A stretch of DNA of 64,000 nucleotides from Nodosilinea sp. PGN35 (GCF_029109325.1 NZ_JAQKQJ010000003.1:205585-269584); one strand, 5' to 3'; positions 1 to 7,986 are shown, numbered from the stretch's first letter. The notes: generated by a model from the sequence alone, not told the origin. Translations and numbers: made by a program.

Positions 1-634
1 AAACTCGCTGCTCGCTGAGACTATGCTCATCCCAAAAAGGGAGTTCGTCTTGCTCAGCCTCATAGACTGCATCTAGATCAAACTGCTCCATGCCCGCGAT
101 CACGGCATTCTCTTCTTCAGCTTGCAGCATCAGCACTGCGGCAAAGGCATCCACCGCATCTTCTTCCCGCCCCACCACCGGTAGCTGGTATTGATCCACC
201 AAAGCATGGCCTAGCTCATGGAAAAAGGTGAAGAAGCCCGCATAGATCACCTCTTGGGCATAGTCGTCCTGATACTCGGCATGGGCGCTATCGGCGTAGG
301 TCTTGATTAGCTCGTAGCAGATTGTGATGGTGACGTTTTCAGAATCGTAAAAAGCGTTTTCTTCGCCACATTCGTCAAAGCTAACGAAGACATCGGTGGG
401 CAGAGCATAGGTTTCGTTTAAGTTGCTCAGCAGGTCTTCGTAGAAAGAATTTTCAACCAGAATTTGGTAGATCTCGTCGTAGTCAGTATCTTGCGGCTCC
501 ACGTAATCCAAAACCAGATCGCCCTCATCGGCAATTTCAGCCGATGAGAGAGATGCCAAATCATCCATACCCTGACCGCAGCCACCCAGGATGAGCAAAC
601 CAGCTGCAACAAAACTGACGGTTAAAACTTTCAA
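1..634 (-). CDS. DUF4344-type zinc metallopeptidase-like lipoprotein, 3' end off the left edge
   Basis: The reading frame starts at a TTG (632-634) and runs leftwards off the window without a stop. The N-terminus is a lipoprotein signal peptide: MKVLTVSFVAAGLL, then lipobox LILGGC, so the mature protein should be anchored by a diacylated cysteine. About 130 residues further, HELGHAL (near 202-222) gives the HExxH zinc motif typical of the DUF4344 putative metallopeptidase family. An acidic stretch (DYVEPQDTDYDEIY) precedes it. No ATG lies before the signal peptide; the only early in-frame ATG is after the lipobox cysteine and would remove the signal, so TTG is preferred. The substrate is unknown. 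The family call rests on HELGHAL plus the acidic, lipid-anchored architecture; proteolysis is inference. Confidence 0.72.
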   Translation of the reverse strand, partial: MKVLTVSFVAAGLLILGGCGQGMDDLASLSSAEIADEGDLVLDYVEPQDTDYDEIYQILVENSFYEDLLSNLNETYALPTDVFVSFDECGEENAFYDSENVTITICYELIKTYADSAHAEYQDDYAQEVIYAGFFTFFHELGHALVDQYQLPVVGREEDAVDAFAAVLMLQAEEENAVIAGMEQFDLDAVYEAEQDELPFWDEHSLSEQRV

Positions 635-861
635 GGCTAACCTGCTCTAGATTATCGTTCCAGGCTGCATCTATTGCTATCCCGTGGATATGGACAAGAT
701 CCACGTTAACGTTTCAAACAACCTGTTAGGCTAGTTTTCCCAAACTGCGATCTAGTTAGCGTTCTCCCCAGACGCTCTGCGTCTCTGCCATTGGGGCACA
801 GCAGGATGGGGAGGCTTGTTCGACTTCTATTGTTCCTGGCATAGCAACGATGCTCAGGTAC

Positions 862-893
862 AAAGCAAAAGCGCCCCCCTTTCGGAGAGCGCT
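862..893 (-). terminator. Rho-independent terminator of psbA
   Basis: Read on the minus strand, AGCGCTCTCC and GGGGGGCGCT pair around a GAAA tetraloop, with some G-T wobble, and TTTTGCTTT follows. It lies about 37 bases after the psbA stop. The rest of the 635-929 gap shows nothing else I can name. Confidence 0.8.
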
Positions 894-929
894 CTTCGCC
901 TAATCAATCAATGGGGTAGTCGCTATCGA

Positions 930-1991
930 CTAGCCGATGATTTCAGGTGCCTCAGCCGTAGCCAGGTCGAGGGGGAAGTTGTGAGCATTGCGCTCGTGCA
1001 TCACTTCCATACCCAGGTTCGCCCGGTTGATCACGTCAGCCCAGGTGCCAATCACCCGACCCTGAGAGTCAAGGATGGACTGGTTGAAGTTGAACCCGTT
1101 CAGGTTGAACGCCATCGTGCTGATGCCCAGCGCCGTGAACCAGATGCCAATCACAGGCCACGCACCCAGGAAGAAGTGCAGCGAGCGGCTGTTGTTGAAG
1201 CTGGCGTATTGGAAGATGAGACGACCGAAGTAGCCGTGGGCTGCAACGATGTTGTAGGTCTCTTCTTCCTGGCCAAACTTGTAGCCGTAGTTCTGAGACT
1301 CGCTCTCGGTGGTCTCACGCACCAGTGAACTGGTCACCAGAGAACCGTGCATGGCGGAGAACAGGCTGCCACCGAACACACCGGCAACGCCCAGCATGTG
1401 GAAGGGGTGCATCAAAATGTTGTGCTCAGCCTGGAACACCAGCATGAAGTTGAAGGTACCGGAGATACCCAGAGGCATGCCGTCCGAGAAGGAGCCCTGA
1501 CCCAGGGGGTAAATTAGGAACACTGCGGTGGCAGCGGCCACAGGGGCCGAGTAAGCCACGCAGATCCAGGGGCGCATACCCAGGCGGTAGCTCAGTTCCC
1601 ACTCGCGACCCATGTAGCAGAAGACGCCGATGAGGAAGTGGAAAATCACGAGCTGGTAGGGGCCACCGTTGTACAGCCACTCATCGAGGGAAGCGGCTTC
1701 CCAGATGGGGTAGAAGTGCAGACCGATGGCGTTGGAGGAGGGCACAACCGCACCGGAGATGATGTTGTTGCCGTACATCAGCGAGCCAGCCACGGGCTCA
1801 CGGATGCCGTCGATGTCGACGGGGGGGGCCGCGATGAACGCGACGACGAAGCAGGCGGTGGCAGCGAGCAGGGTGGGGATCATCAACACGCCGAACCAGC
1901 CCACATACAGGCGGTTCTCGGTGCTGGTCACCCACTGGCAAAACTGCTCCCACAGGGAGGCGCTTTCGCGCCGCTGTAGAGTCGTGGTCAT
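930..1991 (-). CDS. psbA: Photosystem II reaction-centre protein D1
   Basis: D1 binds P680, pheophytin, QB and most ligands of the Mn4CaO5 cluster in thylakoid photosystem II. The protein has 353 residues. Cluster and electron-transfer residues are in place: Tyr161, Asp170, Glu189, His190, His198, His332, Glu333, His337, Asp342 and Ala344. Residue 130 is Glu (GREWELS), the form associated with high-light D1 copies and plants, not the Gln130 of low-light D1 forms. The tail after the processing site Ala344 is only nine residues (TAEAPEIIG); many cyanobacterial D1 precursors carry about 16. The start has an AAGGA ribosome site at 2003-2007, 11 bases upstream. A promoter and a terminator flank the gene, so it is monocistronic. 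Cyanobacteria usually have several psbA copies; this one looks like a fully functional copy, possibly light-induced. Confidence 0.99.
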   Translation of the reverse strand: MTTTLQRRESASLWEQFCQWVTSTENRLYVGWFGVLMIPTLLAATACFVVAFIAAPPVDIDGIREPVAGSLMYGNNIISGAVVPSSNAIGLHFYPIWEAASLDEWLYNGGPYQLVIFHFLIGVFCYMGREWELSYRLGMRPWICVAYSAPVAAATAVFLIYPLGQGSFSDGMPLGISGTFNFMLVFQAEHNILMHPFHMLGVAGVFGGSLFSAMHGSLVTSSLVRETTESESQNYGYKFGQEEETYNIVAAHGYFGRLIFQYASFNNSRSLHFFLGAWPVIGIWFTALGISTMAFNLNGFNFNQSILDSQGRVIGTWADVINRANLGMEVMHERNAHNFPLDLATAEAPEIIG

Positions 1992-2047
1992 GATGTATTA
2001 GTCCTTGGTATTTATGGTTTCAAGGTGCATGGGCAAAACCGTTTAGT

Positions 2048-2096
2048 TTTGTAACCCATGTGAGTGTATGTTACCGCAAGCATGGAGTTTTGTAAA
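2048..2096 (-). promoter_or_regulatory. psbA promoter with HLR1-like half-sites
   Basis: On the minus strand TTTACA (2091-2096), a 17-base spacer and TAACAT (2068-2073) form a good sigma-70 promoter, giving a leader of roughly 65-70 bases. Two octamers fit the half-site of the high-light regulatory element bound by RpaB: TTTACAAA (2089-2096, over the -35 box) and GTTACAAA (2048-2055, just after the predicted start point). Canonical HLR1 has the two halves 2 bases apart; here they are 33 apart. An inverted repeat GTAAC-N14-GTTAC (2051-2074) covers the -10 region. Promoter placement is solid; regulation by RpaB is inference. Confidence 0.65.
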
Positions 2097-2301
2097 CAAA
2101 AACTTTGCCAAGGGTTAATCTTCTGGCAGCCGGAGGGCTCGGGCGAGGCCCAGTGGAGGTCTCGAAATGCCTTGAAAAATTAAGGCTTTAAGAATCCTCA
2201 AAGCCGACTTTTGGATTCTGAGAAAGGATTGCTCTTAGTCATGGGTCGAGGGCAGGCTCTCATAAATCTCTGTAACAATTGCCCCTGGGGCGGGGCGATC
2301 G

Positions 2302-2718
2302 CTAGAGCCGCTCCAGATACTCTAATAGGTCGGCCATATCCCTCGGCTCGGGCTGAAACTGCGGCATGGGGGGCGTTTGGCCGCTAATCACCTGCTTGAT
2401 CAGGCCCACTTTGGTTCTGTGGTCAGACACGCCCAAGAGCCCTGGCCCTACTTCCCCGGCGGCCTCAAAGCCGTGACAGACGGCGCAGTTCATTTTAAAG
2501 ATTGCTTCTCCCCGACTGCCGTTGCCCTCCAGGGCCAGCACCGCCTGAATGTAGGGATCGGAAGCCTGGGAGTAGCGGACAGCCACAACGCTCAGCACAA
2601 CCGCCAAAACCAGGGTCACAGCTACAGCAGCGGCCTTTTTCAGCAAACCGCTGAGGTCTTCGGTCTGTTCGTCTAGGGTGTTTTGTGCCAAGGGGGGAGC
2701 GGTGTATTTGAAGAGCAA
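2302..2718 (-). CDS. cytM: Membrane-anchored c-type cytochrome, cytochrome cM-like
   Basis: This 138-residue protein has a short cytoplasmic N-terminus, one membrane helix (about residues 29-48) and a small lumenal or periplasmic cytochrome c domain. The haem-binding motif is CAVCH (near residue 78), and PPMPQF near the C-terminus supplies the distal methionine. The order DPYIQAVLALEG, CxxCHG, ISGQTPPMPQFQP, MADLLEYLE matches cytochrome cM of cyanobacteria, although the N-terminus is longer than the roughly 105 residues I recall for Synechocystis CytM. CytM is tied to stress and dark/heterotrophic electron flow and competes with plastocyanin or c6. It reads alone on the minus strand. Another small class I cytochrome is possible but the tail fits CytM best. 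Confidence 0.75.
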   Translation of the reverse strand: MLFKYTAPPLAQNTLDEQTEDLSGLLKKAAAVAVTLVLAVVLSVVAVRYSQASDPYIQAVLALEGNGSRGEAIFKMNCAVCHGFEAAGEVGPGLLGVSDHRTKVGLIKQVISGQTPPMPQFQPEPRDMADLLEYLERL

Positions 2719-2773
2719 TGTATCTTTAGCCTATTAATTGTTACGTACTTTGAAGACCTGACGGCTTGTTGCT

Positions 2774-2794
2774 ACAGAATCTTAAGGATTCTGT
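2774..2794. repeat. Perfect inverted repeat in the divergent cytM / 2961 gap
   Basis: ACAGAATC and GATTCTGT are separated by TTAAG. The repeat lies between two divergent genes, about 56 bases upstream of the cytM start, so it could be an operator or a hairpin. No matching regulator is recognised. The rest of 2719-2960 shows nothing I can name. Confidence 0.4.
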
Positions 2795-2960
2795 GGAGGG
2801 GTGCATTGAGCTAGAGAGGATACGGCGTTGGCTTGGGCCTGCTGGTAGGATTCCCTGGTGGGATATAGACCTGGGGTCTGTATCTAATCTTTGGTTAAGG
2901 GCTATGGGGCCCGGCTAGGGCCTCTCCTGTGGCTGGCTGTCCATTACTACCTACCCTGCA

Positions 2961-3197
2961 ATGGCCGATATAAACCCAACCTCTACCGCTACAGAGCAGA
3001 CGGCGGCGACCCCGGCTGCGGGGGCAGCGTCCGGTTCAGCGGCAGACTCCCAGCCGTTGGCGGCGGCAGACTCCCCCATGACTGCTGCCCAGGCGGAGCA
3101 AGTCTTGGCTGAGCTCAAGGCCATTAAGCAAAACCTGCTGTGGCTGCTGCTGCTGGGGGGATTTTTTGCGGCACGATCGTTTCTCTTTCACTACTAA
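2961..3197 (+). CDS. Small Ala-rich protein with one C-terminal membrane helix
   Basis: Of its 78 residues, the first 40 are low-complexity Ala/Ser/Thr, the next 15 form a helix with alternating charges (AEQVLAELKAIKQN), and residues about 56-73 (LLWLLLLGGFFAARSFLF) form a single membrane helix. I do not recognise a family. It ends only 6 bases before the next gene and should be co-transcribed with it, so it may be a small membrane partner of the ABM-domain protein. No clear Shine-Dalgarno sequence precedes the ATG. Confidence 0.6.
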   Translation: MADINPTSTATEQTAATPAAGAASGSAADSQPLAAADSPMTAAQAEQVLAELKAIKQNLLWLLLLGGFFAARSFLFHY

Positions 3198-3203
3198 GTC
3201 GCT

Positions 3204-3908
3204 ATGGCCTCTGCCTCTGAAGATTCTCAGCATTCCCCAGATTCCCAAGACGATTACTTTTACTCATCATTTGTGGTGGAGTACATTGTCCCCAAGGGGT
3301 ATGAGGCCATCTTTCGTAAGTGGTACGAGCGCCTGACCAGAGCGGCCAGGGGGTTTGAGGGCTATACCCGCGCTGACCTGTGCCCTCTGTTAGACTGCGG
3401 TGATGGAGTGGTGAAGTGGTATTCCATTGTCCACTTTAGAACCCCGGAGGACCTGAACCGATGGCTCAAGTCGAGCGATCGCGCTGAGATTCTTGAGCAG
3501 GGGCGTGAGACTTTCTTGGCCTACCGCTACAAGTCGTTCAGCACTGGCCTAGAGGGCTGGTTCTCGTCCCACATTGGTGGGGCCGAGAGCAGTAACCTGG
3601 GGCCACCTGCCTGGAAACAGGTGCTGGCGGTAGTGCTGGGCCTCTATCCGACCATTGTGATTCAGGGTATGGTGTTTGAGGCGTTGGGCATTATGCAGAC
3701 CTGGCCTATGCCCACGGCGCTGGTCTTAAACAATTTGATTACCTCATCCATTTTGACCTGGGTGGTCATGCCCCAGGTGAGTCGGGGGTTGAGCTTTTGG
3801 CTGCGGCCAGCCTATCGGTTGACGGCGCTGCAAACCAATGTGATGGGAGCGGGGCTGGTGCTGGCAGCGCTGGCATTTATGACCAGCGTGTTTACCTACC
3901 TCGCCTAA
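3204..3908 (+). CDS. Antibiotic biosynthesis monooxygenase (ABM) domain membrane protein
   Basis: The 234-residue protein has an N-terminal ferredoxin-like ABM domain (about residues 20-115: FVVEYIVPKGYEAIFRKWYERL, then YSIVHFRTPEDLNRWLKSSDR) and three or so membrane helices after residue 135. This architecture occurs in bacterial ABM proteins fused to a C-terminal membrane domain. ABM domains can carry cofactor-free oxygenase activity on quinone-like or haem substrates, but no substrate can be assigned here. It follows the small membrane protein by 6 bases in one transcription unit. Confidence 0.7.
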   Translation: MASASEDSQHSPDSQDDYFYSSFVVEYIVPKGYEAIFRKWYERLTRAARGFEGYTRADLCPLLDCGDGVVKWYSIVHFRTPEDLNRWLKSSDRAEILEQGRETFLAYRYKSFSTGLEGWFSSHIGGAESSNLGPPAWKQVLAVVLGLYPTIVIQGMVFEALGIMQTWPMPTALVLNNLITSSILTWVVMPQVSRGLSFWLRPAYRLTALQTNVMGAGLVLAALAFMTSVFTYLA

Positions 3909-4013
3909 CCTAATTTCCTGGGATGACGGGCCGGGTAAAGTACGCTGCGTCGGGGGCTTTAAAGCAGATTCCTCCTCTGGTTACACTACTGGCAACACAA
4001 AACGGGTGGAGCC

Positions 4014-4898
4014 ATGGAATCGAGCTTTTTGACGGCGGTATTTTTGCCCCTGGCCTTGTTTGCGGTCATGCTGGGCATGGGGTTGGGGCTGACGGTGGAC
4101 GACTTCACGCGGGTGTTGGTGTACCCCAAAGCGGTGGTGGTGGGGCTGCTGGCCCAGCTGATTCTGCTGCCCCTGCTGGGGTTTGGGCTGGCGTCGGTGT
4201 TGCCGCTGACCCCCGAACTGGCGGTGGGGGTGATGATTTTGGCGGCCTGCCCCGGCGGGCCTACGTCTAACCTGGTCACCTACCTGGCTAGGGGGAATGT
4301 GGCGCTGTCAATTACCCTGACGGCGATCAGCAGCTTGGTTACGGTTTTTACTATTCCCCTGGTGGTGAACCTGGCCATGGGAGCCTTTTTAGGAGAAGCT
4401 GCGGCCTTGAGTCTGCCCTTTGGGGCGACGGTGGGGCAAATTGCGGTAATAACGCTGATTCCGGTGGCGATCGGTATGGTGCTGCACCACTATCGGCCTC
4501 AGTTTGCCACTCGGGTGGAGCGAGGCGTTAAGTGGCTTTCGCTGGCGCTGCTGGGGCTGATTATTGCCGGTTTGCTGGTGCAGCAGCGGGCCAGTGTGGC
4601 GGGCTTTTTTGCCCAGGTGGGCCTGGTAACTTTGGTTTTGAACCTGGTGGCAATGGCTTTGGGCTACGGAGTGGCGGTGGCAGCGAGGCTCGATCGCCCT
4701 AGCGCCACGGCCATTACGGTGGAGGTGGGCATTCAGAACGGTACCCTGGCGATCGCCATTGCCAGCGCCCCAACCCTGCTCAACCAGCCCGATCTGGCCA
4801 TTCCAGCGGCGATCTACAGTCTGCTGATGTTTGCCACGGGCGGGGCCTTTGCCTGGTGGGCCGCGCAGCGGGGCGATCGCGAGAAAACCCTGGCATGA
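4014..4898 (+). CDS. Bile acid:sodium symporter (BASS) family transporter
   Basis: A 294-residue inner-membrane carrier with about nine to ten hydrophobic helices. The motifs MLGMGLGLTVDDF near the N-terminus, CPGGPTSNLVTYLARG around residue 80 and EVGIQNGTLAIAIA around residue 240 are typical of BASS transporters, where the GGxxSN- and EVGxQN-like loops bind sodium. In cyanobacteria and plastids relatives carry sodium-coupled organic acids such as pyruvate; the substrate here is unknown. The gene stands alone and is followed 8 bases later by a 32-base perfect palindrome that could act as its terminator. Confidence 0.85.
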   Translation: MESSFLTAVFLPLALFAVMLGMGLGLTVDDFTRVLVYPKAVVVGLLAQLILLPLLGFGLASVLPLTPELAVGVMILAACPGGPTSNLVTYLARGNVALSITLTAISSLVTVFTIPLVVNLAMGAFLGEAAALSLPFGATVGQIAVITLIPVAIGMVLHHYRPQFATRVERGVKWLSLALLGLIIAGLLVQQRASVAGFFAQVGLVTLVLNLVAMALGYGVAVAARLDRPSATAITVEVGIQNGTLAIAIASAPTLLNQPDLAIPAAIYSLLMFATGGAFAWWAAQRGDREKTLA

Positions 4899-4906
4899 CG
4901 GTCTGG

Positions 4907-4979
4907 CTAGGAACGTTCAAACGTTTGAACGTTCCTAGGGTTGCTGCATGTCCCAAGCCAATTGACCATGGCTATAGTT
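4907..4979. repeat. Dispersed palindromic element, copy A
   Basis: Positions 4907-4938 form a perfect 32-base palindrome centred on AACGTT-containing repeats (core GTTCAAACGTTTGAAC, 4915-4930). It is followed by a diverged right arm, ATGTCCCAAGCCAATTGACC, and then ATGGCTATAG. The same core and arm occur near 7819, 15685 and 61396. Here the left arm is missing because the symporter gene ends at 4898. Confidence 0.75.
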
Positions 4980-5078
4980 TGGTCGACTGCTGGCGGCACT
5001 CGGGTTTAACGCTGAACCAAAAGCCCTGGGCTAGACTGGCCCAGGGCTGTGACGGGAGCGATCGAGGGGCAGAGAATG

Positions 5079-5447
5079 CTAGACCCCCACCAGCCCTACC
5101 GACTGCAAGATGAAGTTCAAAATTGAGCTGACAATGGCCAGGGCGATCGCGCCGAGGATGGCGCTCCAGATGCCGTAGCGCAGGCGGAAGCCTTCGATCA
5201 GCCAGGCGGCAAGACCAAACACAATGATGGCCCCAATCAGCGGAATCAGACCCAGGCTGACGATGGCGAAAAAGCCGCGCAGCGCACCGGGGAAAAAGCC
5301 CCAAATGCCGTTAAACGCACCGATGATGGCACCGCCGAGCAGCGCCTTGACGGGGCTGTCGATCTCCACGCCAATGGGCGGGATCTTAGAAATAATCAAC
5401 AGGCTAATGGCCAGAATAACGACGCTAATTAAAAATCCAATCAGCAT
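5079..5447 (-). CDS. Phage-holin-superfamily-IV-like small membrane protein
   Basis: This 122-residue, very hydrophobic protein has about four membrane helices, with conserved-looking turns VKALLGGAIIGAFNGI and GFRLRYGIWSAILGAIAL. It fits the 4-TMS holin-like family (superfamily IV, formerly DUF360) that is widespread in cyanobacterial chromosomes outside prophages. There are no phage genes nearby, so a lytic role is not implied and the function is unknown. A GGAGAAACACC stretch precedes the ATG and supplies the ribosome site. Confidence 0.65.
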   Translation of the reverse strand: MLIGFLISVVILAISLLIISKIPPIGVEIDSPVKALLGGAIIGAFNGIWGFFPGALRGFFAIVSLGLIPLIGAIIVFGLAAWLIEGFRLRYGIWSAILGAIALAIVSSILNFILQSVGLVGV

Positions 5448-5669
5448 TGGTGTTTCTCCTCACACAGGTAAACGATGGGGGTGGTCAAATCAAACAGAAG
5501 ACCGATCGCACAGGGCGCTATGCCTTTGGAATTATCGGCCATAGAGTAGCATTTGCTACAGTTTTTCGCTTTTCTTAAGGGCCTGGTGGCTCGCCGCCGT
5601 AGGTGGTCTTGGCTATCTATACCACGACCAAGGCAGAGTCCCTAGGCCAGCTTGGCTTCAGGGCTGAGG

Positions 5670-6200
5670 CTAGACCCCCAGTCCCAGGGCCGCGTTCATT
5701 TTGTTGAGCACATCGCTCTCTTTGTCGCTGATGCGGCTGGAGCCAATGCCTAAGATGCCGCCCTCTCGATGGGCCTCGGCCACTTTGGTGGCCACGGCTA
5801 TCAGCCACTGCTTCAGGTCGCTGGCCTGCACGCCAGTGACCTTAGTGTCTAAAATGGCTGAGACCTTCTGCAAGTGGGCGATCGCATAGTCGCGCCCTTC
5901 CTTAGAGCTTTTGAAGGTCTGCATCAGCCCCAGGAGTTCAAACTGCTTCTTGAGGAGGAGTTGCTCACCGGCCAGGGGATCGGCGGCGTCGAGTTCGGCC
6001 AGACCGCCGATCAGGGCTGGGGCCAGATCGCCCACGGCGCTGCTCTGCTGCATCGCTTCGGCCACAATGGCGACTCCGGATTTAACTTCCTGCAAAAATA
6101 AAATCGGGTCTACCCGATCGGCCAGGCAAATGCCCATGACCGCCTGCATCGGAGCCTGAAGCAGGGCTGACCATTCTTCGGCGGTAAAGTTTTCTCGCAT
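5670..6200 (-). CDS. Conserved hypothetical protein, soluble and helical
   Basis: This 176-residue protein has no signal peptide or membrane helix. It begins MRENFTAEEWSALLQAPMQA, is rich in helices and contains a DxxDPL segment and a C-terminal GGILGIGSSRISDKE stretch. I do not recognise a characterised family. AGGAG of the sequence read as AAAGAAAGGGCGCTCCT upstream gives a plausible ribosome site. It is transcribed alone, divergent from the DMT permease, with about 100 bases of AT-rich DNA between them. Confidence 0.6.
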   Translation of the reverse strand: MRENFTAEEWSALLQAPMQAVMGICLADRVDPILFLQEVKSGVAIVAEAMQQSSAVGDLAPALIGGLAELDAADPLAGEQLLLKKQFELLGLMQTFKSSKEGRDYAIAHLQKVSAILDTKVTGVQASDLKQWLIAVATKVAEAHREGGILGIGSSRISDKESDVLNKMNAALGLGV

Positions 6201-6302
6201 AGGAGCGCCCTTTCTTTCTGCCTAAAGGTATGCCTCACCATATCGGCAAAATATATGAAAAATCTAACGAGTTAGCTATTGCATTCTTTCTCAGGTTTAT
6301 CT

Positions 6303-7172
6303 ATGGCCCGCGCGACCCCGGCTCTGCTTCAGGTGCATGTTTCAGTATTTCTGTTTGGGCTATCGGGATTGTTTGGTAAGTTTTTGGTGCTGCCCGCTAC
6401 GGTCATTGTGCTGGGGCGTACCGGGTTTGCTGCCCTGGCTCTGGGGGTAGTGCTCGCGTTGGGGCGGCGGTCTGCTCGCCTAAGCGCTGTCAAAGACTGG
6501 CTGGGTATGGCGCTGCTGGGGGCACTGCTGGCCTTTCACTGGGTGAGCTTTTTCTACAGCATTCAGCTGGCCACGGTGGCGGTGGGGCTGCTGACGTTTT
6601 CGAGCTTTCCGGTGTTTGTCACGCTGCTGGAACCGCTGCTGTTTAAGACGCCGTGGCGCTGGCGAGACGGGGCGATCGCCGCTTTAGTTGTGCTGGGGGT
6701 TGCCCTGGTAATTCCCGAATACCGCCTGGGGTCGGCGACTACCCTGGGGGCGATCTGGGGCCTACTGTCGGGGCTGTCCTTTGCGCTGCTGCAATTGCTC
6801 AACAAGGGCTACCGGCAGCGCTACTCGGCGGTGGCGATCGCCTTTTACCAAAACCTGTTTGCCTGGCTCAGCCTGCTGGTGGTCACCCCCCTGGCGGGTT
6901 TGGCATTGACCACCAGCGAGGTAGGACTGTTGCTGGTGCTGGGGGTGCTGTGTACGGCCCTGGCCCACACGCTGTTTATAGAGAGTCTGGCGGTGCTGCG
7001 TACCCAAACCGCCAGCGTCATCAGCGCCCTGGAGCCGGTGTACGGTATCGCCCTGGCGGCCCTGCTGCTGGAGGAAGTGCCCACCCTGCGGACTCTGGTG
7101 GGCGGGGCGATGGTGCTGGGGACGACGGTCTGGGCGAGTTTGCCTGAGTCATCCTCGCGAGAGCTAGGCTAA
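6303..7172 (+). CDS. DMT-superfamily (EamA) permease
   Basis: About 289 residues with ten predicted membrane helices arranged as two EamA halves (from about residue 8 and from about residue 145, the second ending EPVYGIALAALLLEE), the standard drug/metabolite transporter layout. Residues FHWVSFFYSIQLATVAVGLLTFSSFPVF in the first half and HTLFIESLAVLRTQTASVIS in the second are characteristic. The ATG at 6303 (MARATPALLQ) is chosen over a TTG at 6279 because it has a better upstream AGG. Substrate unknown. Its TAA overlaps the TAG of the convergent phosphatase gene by three bases. Confidence 0.85.
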   Translation: MARATPALLQVHVSVFLFGLSGLFGKFLVLPATVIVLGRTGFAALALGVVLALGRRSARLSAVKDWLGMALLGALLAFHWVSFFYSIQLATVAVGLLTFSSFPVFVTLLEPLLFKTPWRWRDGAIAALVVLGVALVIPEYRLGSATTLGAIWGLLSGLSFALLQLLNKGYRQRYSAVAIAFYQNLFAWLSLLVVTPLAGLALTTSEVGLLLVLGVLCTALAHTLFIESLAVLRTQTASVISALEPVYGIALAALLLEEVPTLRTLVGGAMVLGTTVWASLPESSSRELG

Positions 7173-7723
7173 TCCTGGGCCGCAAACCGGTGAATGAAGT
7201 CTCGCTGAGCCGCTACACCCAGGGCTCCGGAACGCGCCTGCTGTACAGCGGCGATCGCATCCTCAGCGCTGTAGCCCAGTTTCACCAGGCAGGCTGCCAC
7301 CACTGTACCCGTGCGCCCACCCCCGCCTCGGCAGTGCACGACCACGGTTTCTCCAGCGGCGGTGGCGGCCACAATGCGATCGACTAGGGCCGTGAAGGCT
7401 TCGAGGGATGTAGGCAGTTCATCATCGACAATGGGCAAGTTTTCAGTGGCGATGCCCAGGGCCGTCGCATCGTCAAGCAGAGTAGCAATGCCCAGCCCGG
7501 CCCGTTCGTCAGCACCCAAGAGGCACACGAGGCGATCGACGCGATAGTGATCCTTGAGGCGGGTGAGGTCGGCCTGGAGATCGCGCTGCCAGATGGCTTT
7601 GCTGTCTTCATCTTGGCGACCGGGGGCAATGGCAAAGCCAATTTGCCCAGGTAACGGCAGGCGATCGGGGGGCAAAAAATCTACAGCCAGCGGCAGACTC
7701 TCAGAGGTATAGGTGGGTTTCAT
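7169..7723 (-). CDS. Protein tyrosine / dual-specificity phosphatase
   Basis: The 184-residue protein carries the P-loop signature HCRGGGGRTG (Cys131 nucleophile, Arg137 phosphate binder), preceded by VDRLVCLLGADERAGLGI and a VDDELPTSLEAF general-acid region. This is the layout of CDKN3-like and cyanophycean DSP-type phosphatases. It should remove phosphate from Tyr or Ser/Thr of a protein partner, or from a small phosphorylated ligand; the target is unknown. It is a single cytoplasmic domain of ordinary length and transcribed alone. Confidence 0.85.
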   Translation of the reverse strand: MKPTYTSESLPLAVDFLPPDRLPLPGQIGFAIAPGRQDEDSKAIWQRDLQADLTRLKDHYRVDRLVCLLGADERAGLGIATLLDDATALGIATENLPIVDDELPTSLEAFTALVDRIVAATAAGETVVVHCRGGGGRTGTVVAACLVKLGYSAEDAIAAVQQARSGALGVAAQRDFIHRFAAQD

Positions 7724-7818
7724 GGTTGGCAGGGCAGGGGGCAGCTCAACAGTTGGAGAGGGAAGACCGGGGGCGATCGCTGCCCAGGTTTTCAGAATTT
7801 AGAGTGTCTGGGAACCCA

Positions 7819-7926
7819 GATATAGCCGTAGTCACATCGGTTAGGACGTCAAGTAACCTTGAAAAGGTTCAAACGTTTGAACGTTCATAGGGAAGCCGTC
7901 TCAACCAACCTGGCCATAGCTATACT
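7819..7926. repeat. Dispersed palindromic element, copy B
   Basis: The element is nearly symmetrical over about 107 bases. The left arm reads ATATAGCCGTAGTCAC then GGTTAGGACGT; the core GTTCAAACGTTTGAAC is at 7867-7882; the right arm reads CGTCTCAACCAACCTGGCC then ATAGCTATAC, the imperfect complement of the left arm. It fills most of the gap upstream of the arsenite carrier and ends directly against that gene's AT-rich promoter. Confidence 0.8.
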
Positions 7927-7927
7927 T

Positions 7928-7953
7928 TATATATCAATTTTTTTTGAAATATA
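7928..7953 (+). promoter_or_regulatory. ArsR/SmtB-like imperfect inverted repeat upstream of the arsenite carrier
   Basis: TATATATCAA and TTGAAATATA flank six T residues, 34 bases upstream of the ACR3 start. AT-rich ATCAA...TTGA-type repeats of this size are the usual targets of ArsR/SmtB repressors. No arsR gene lies in the window, so the regulator would act from elsewhere. The site call is inference from the repeat and the downstream gene. Confidence 0.45.
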
Positions 7954-7986
7954 CTGATAGCTCAATCTTCCTGGGTCAACTCTGCT

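Noticed and set aside
816..1328. 170-codon frame over the psbA 3' end
   Set aside because: It is antisense to psbA and its terminator.
2051..2074. NtcA site in the psbA promoter
   Set aside because: GTAAC-N14-GTTAC has the wrong spacing for GTA-N8-TAC and no nitrogen gene is involved.
5079..5447. Prophage, suggested by the holin-like gene
   Set aside because: No other phage gene is near, and this family is a normal chromosomal one in cyanobacteria.
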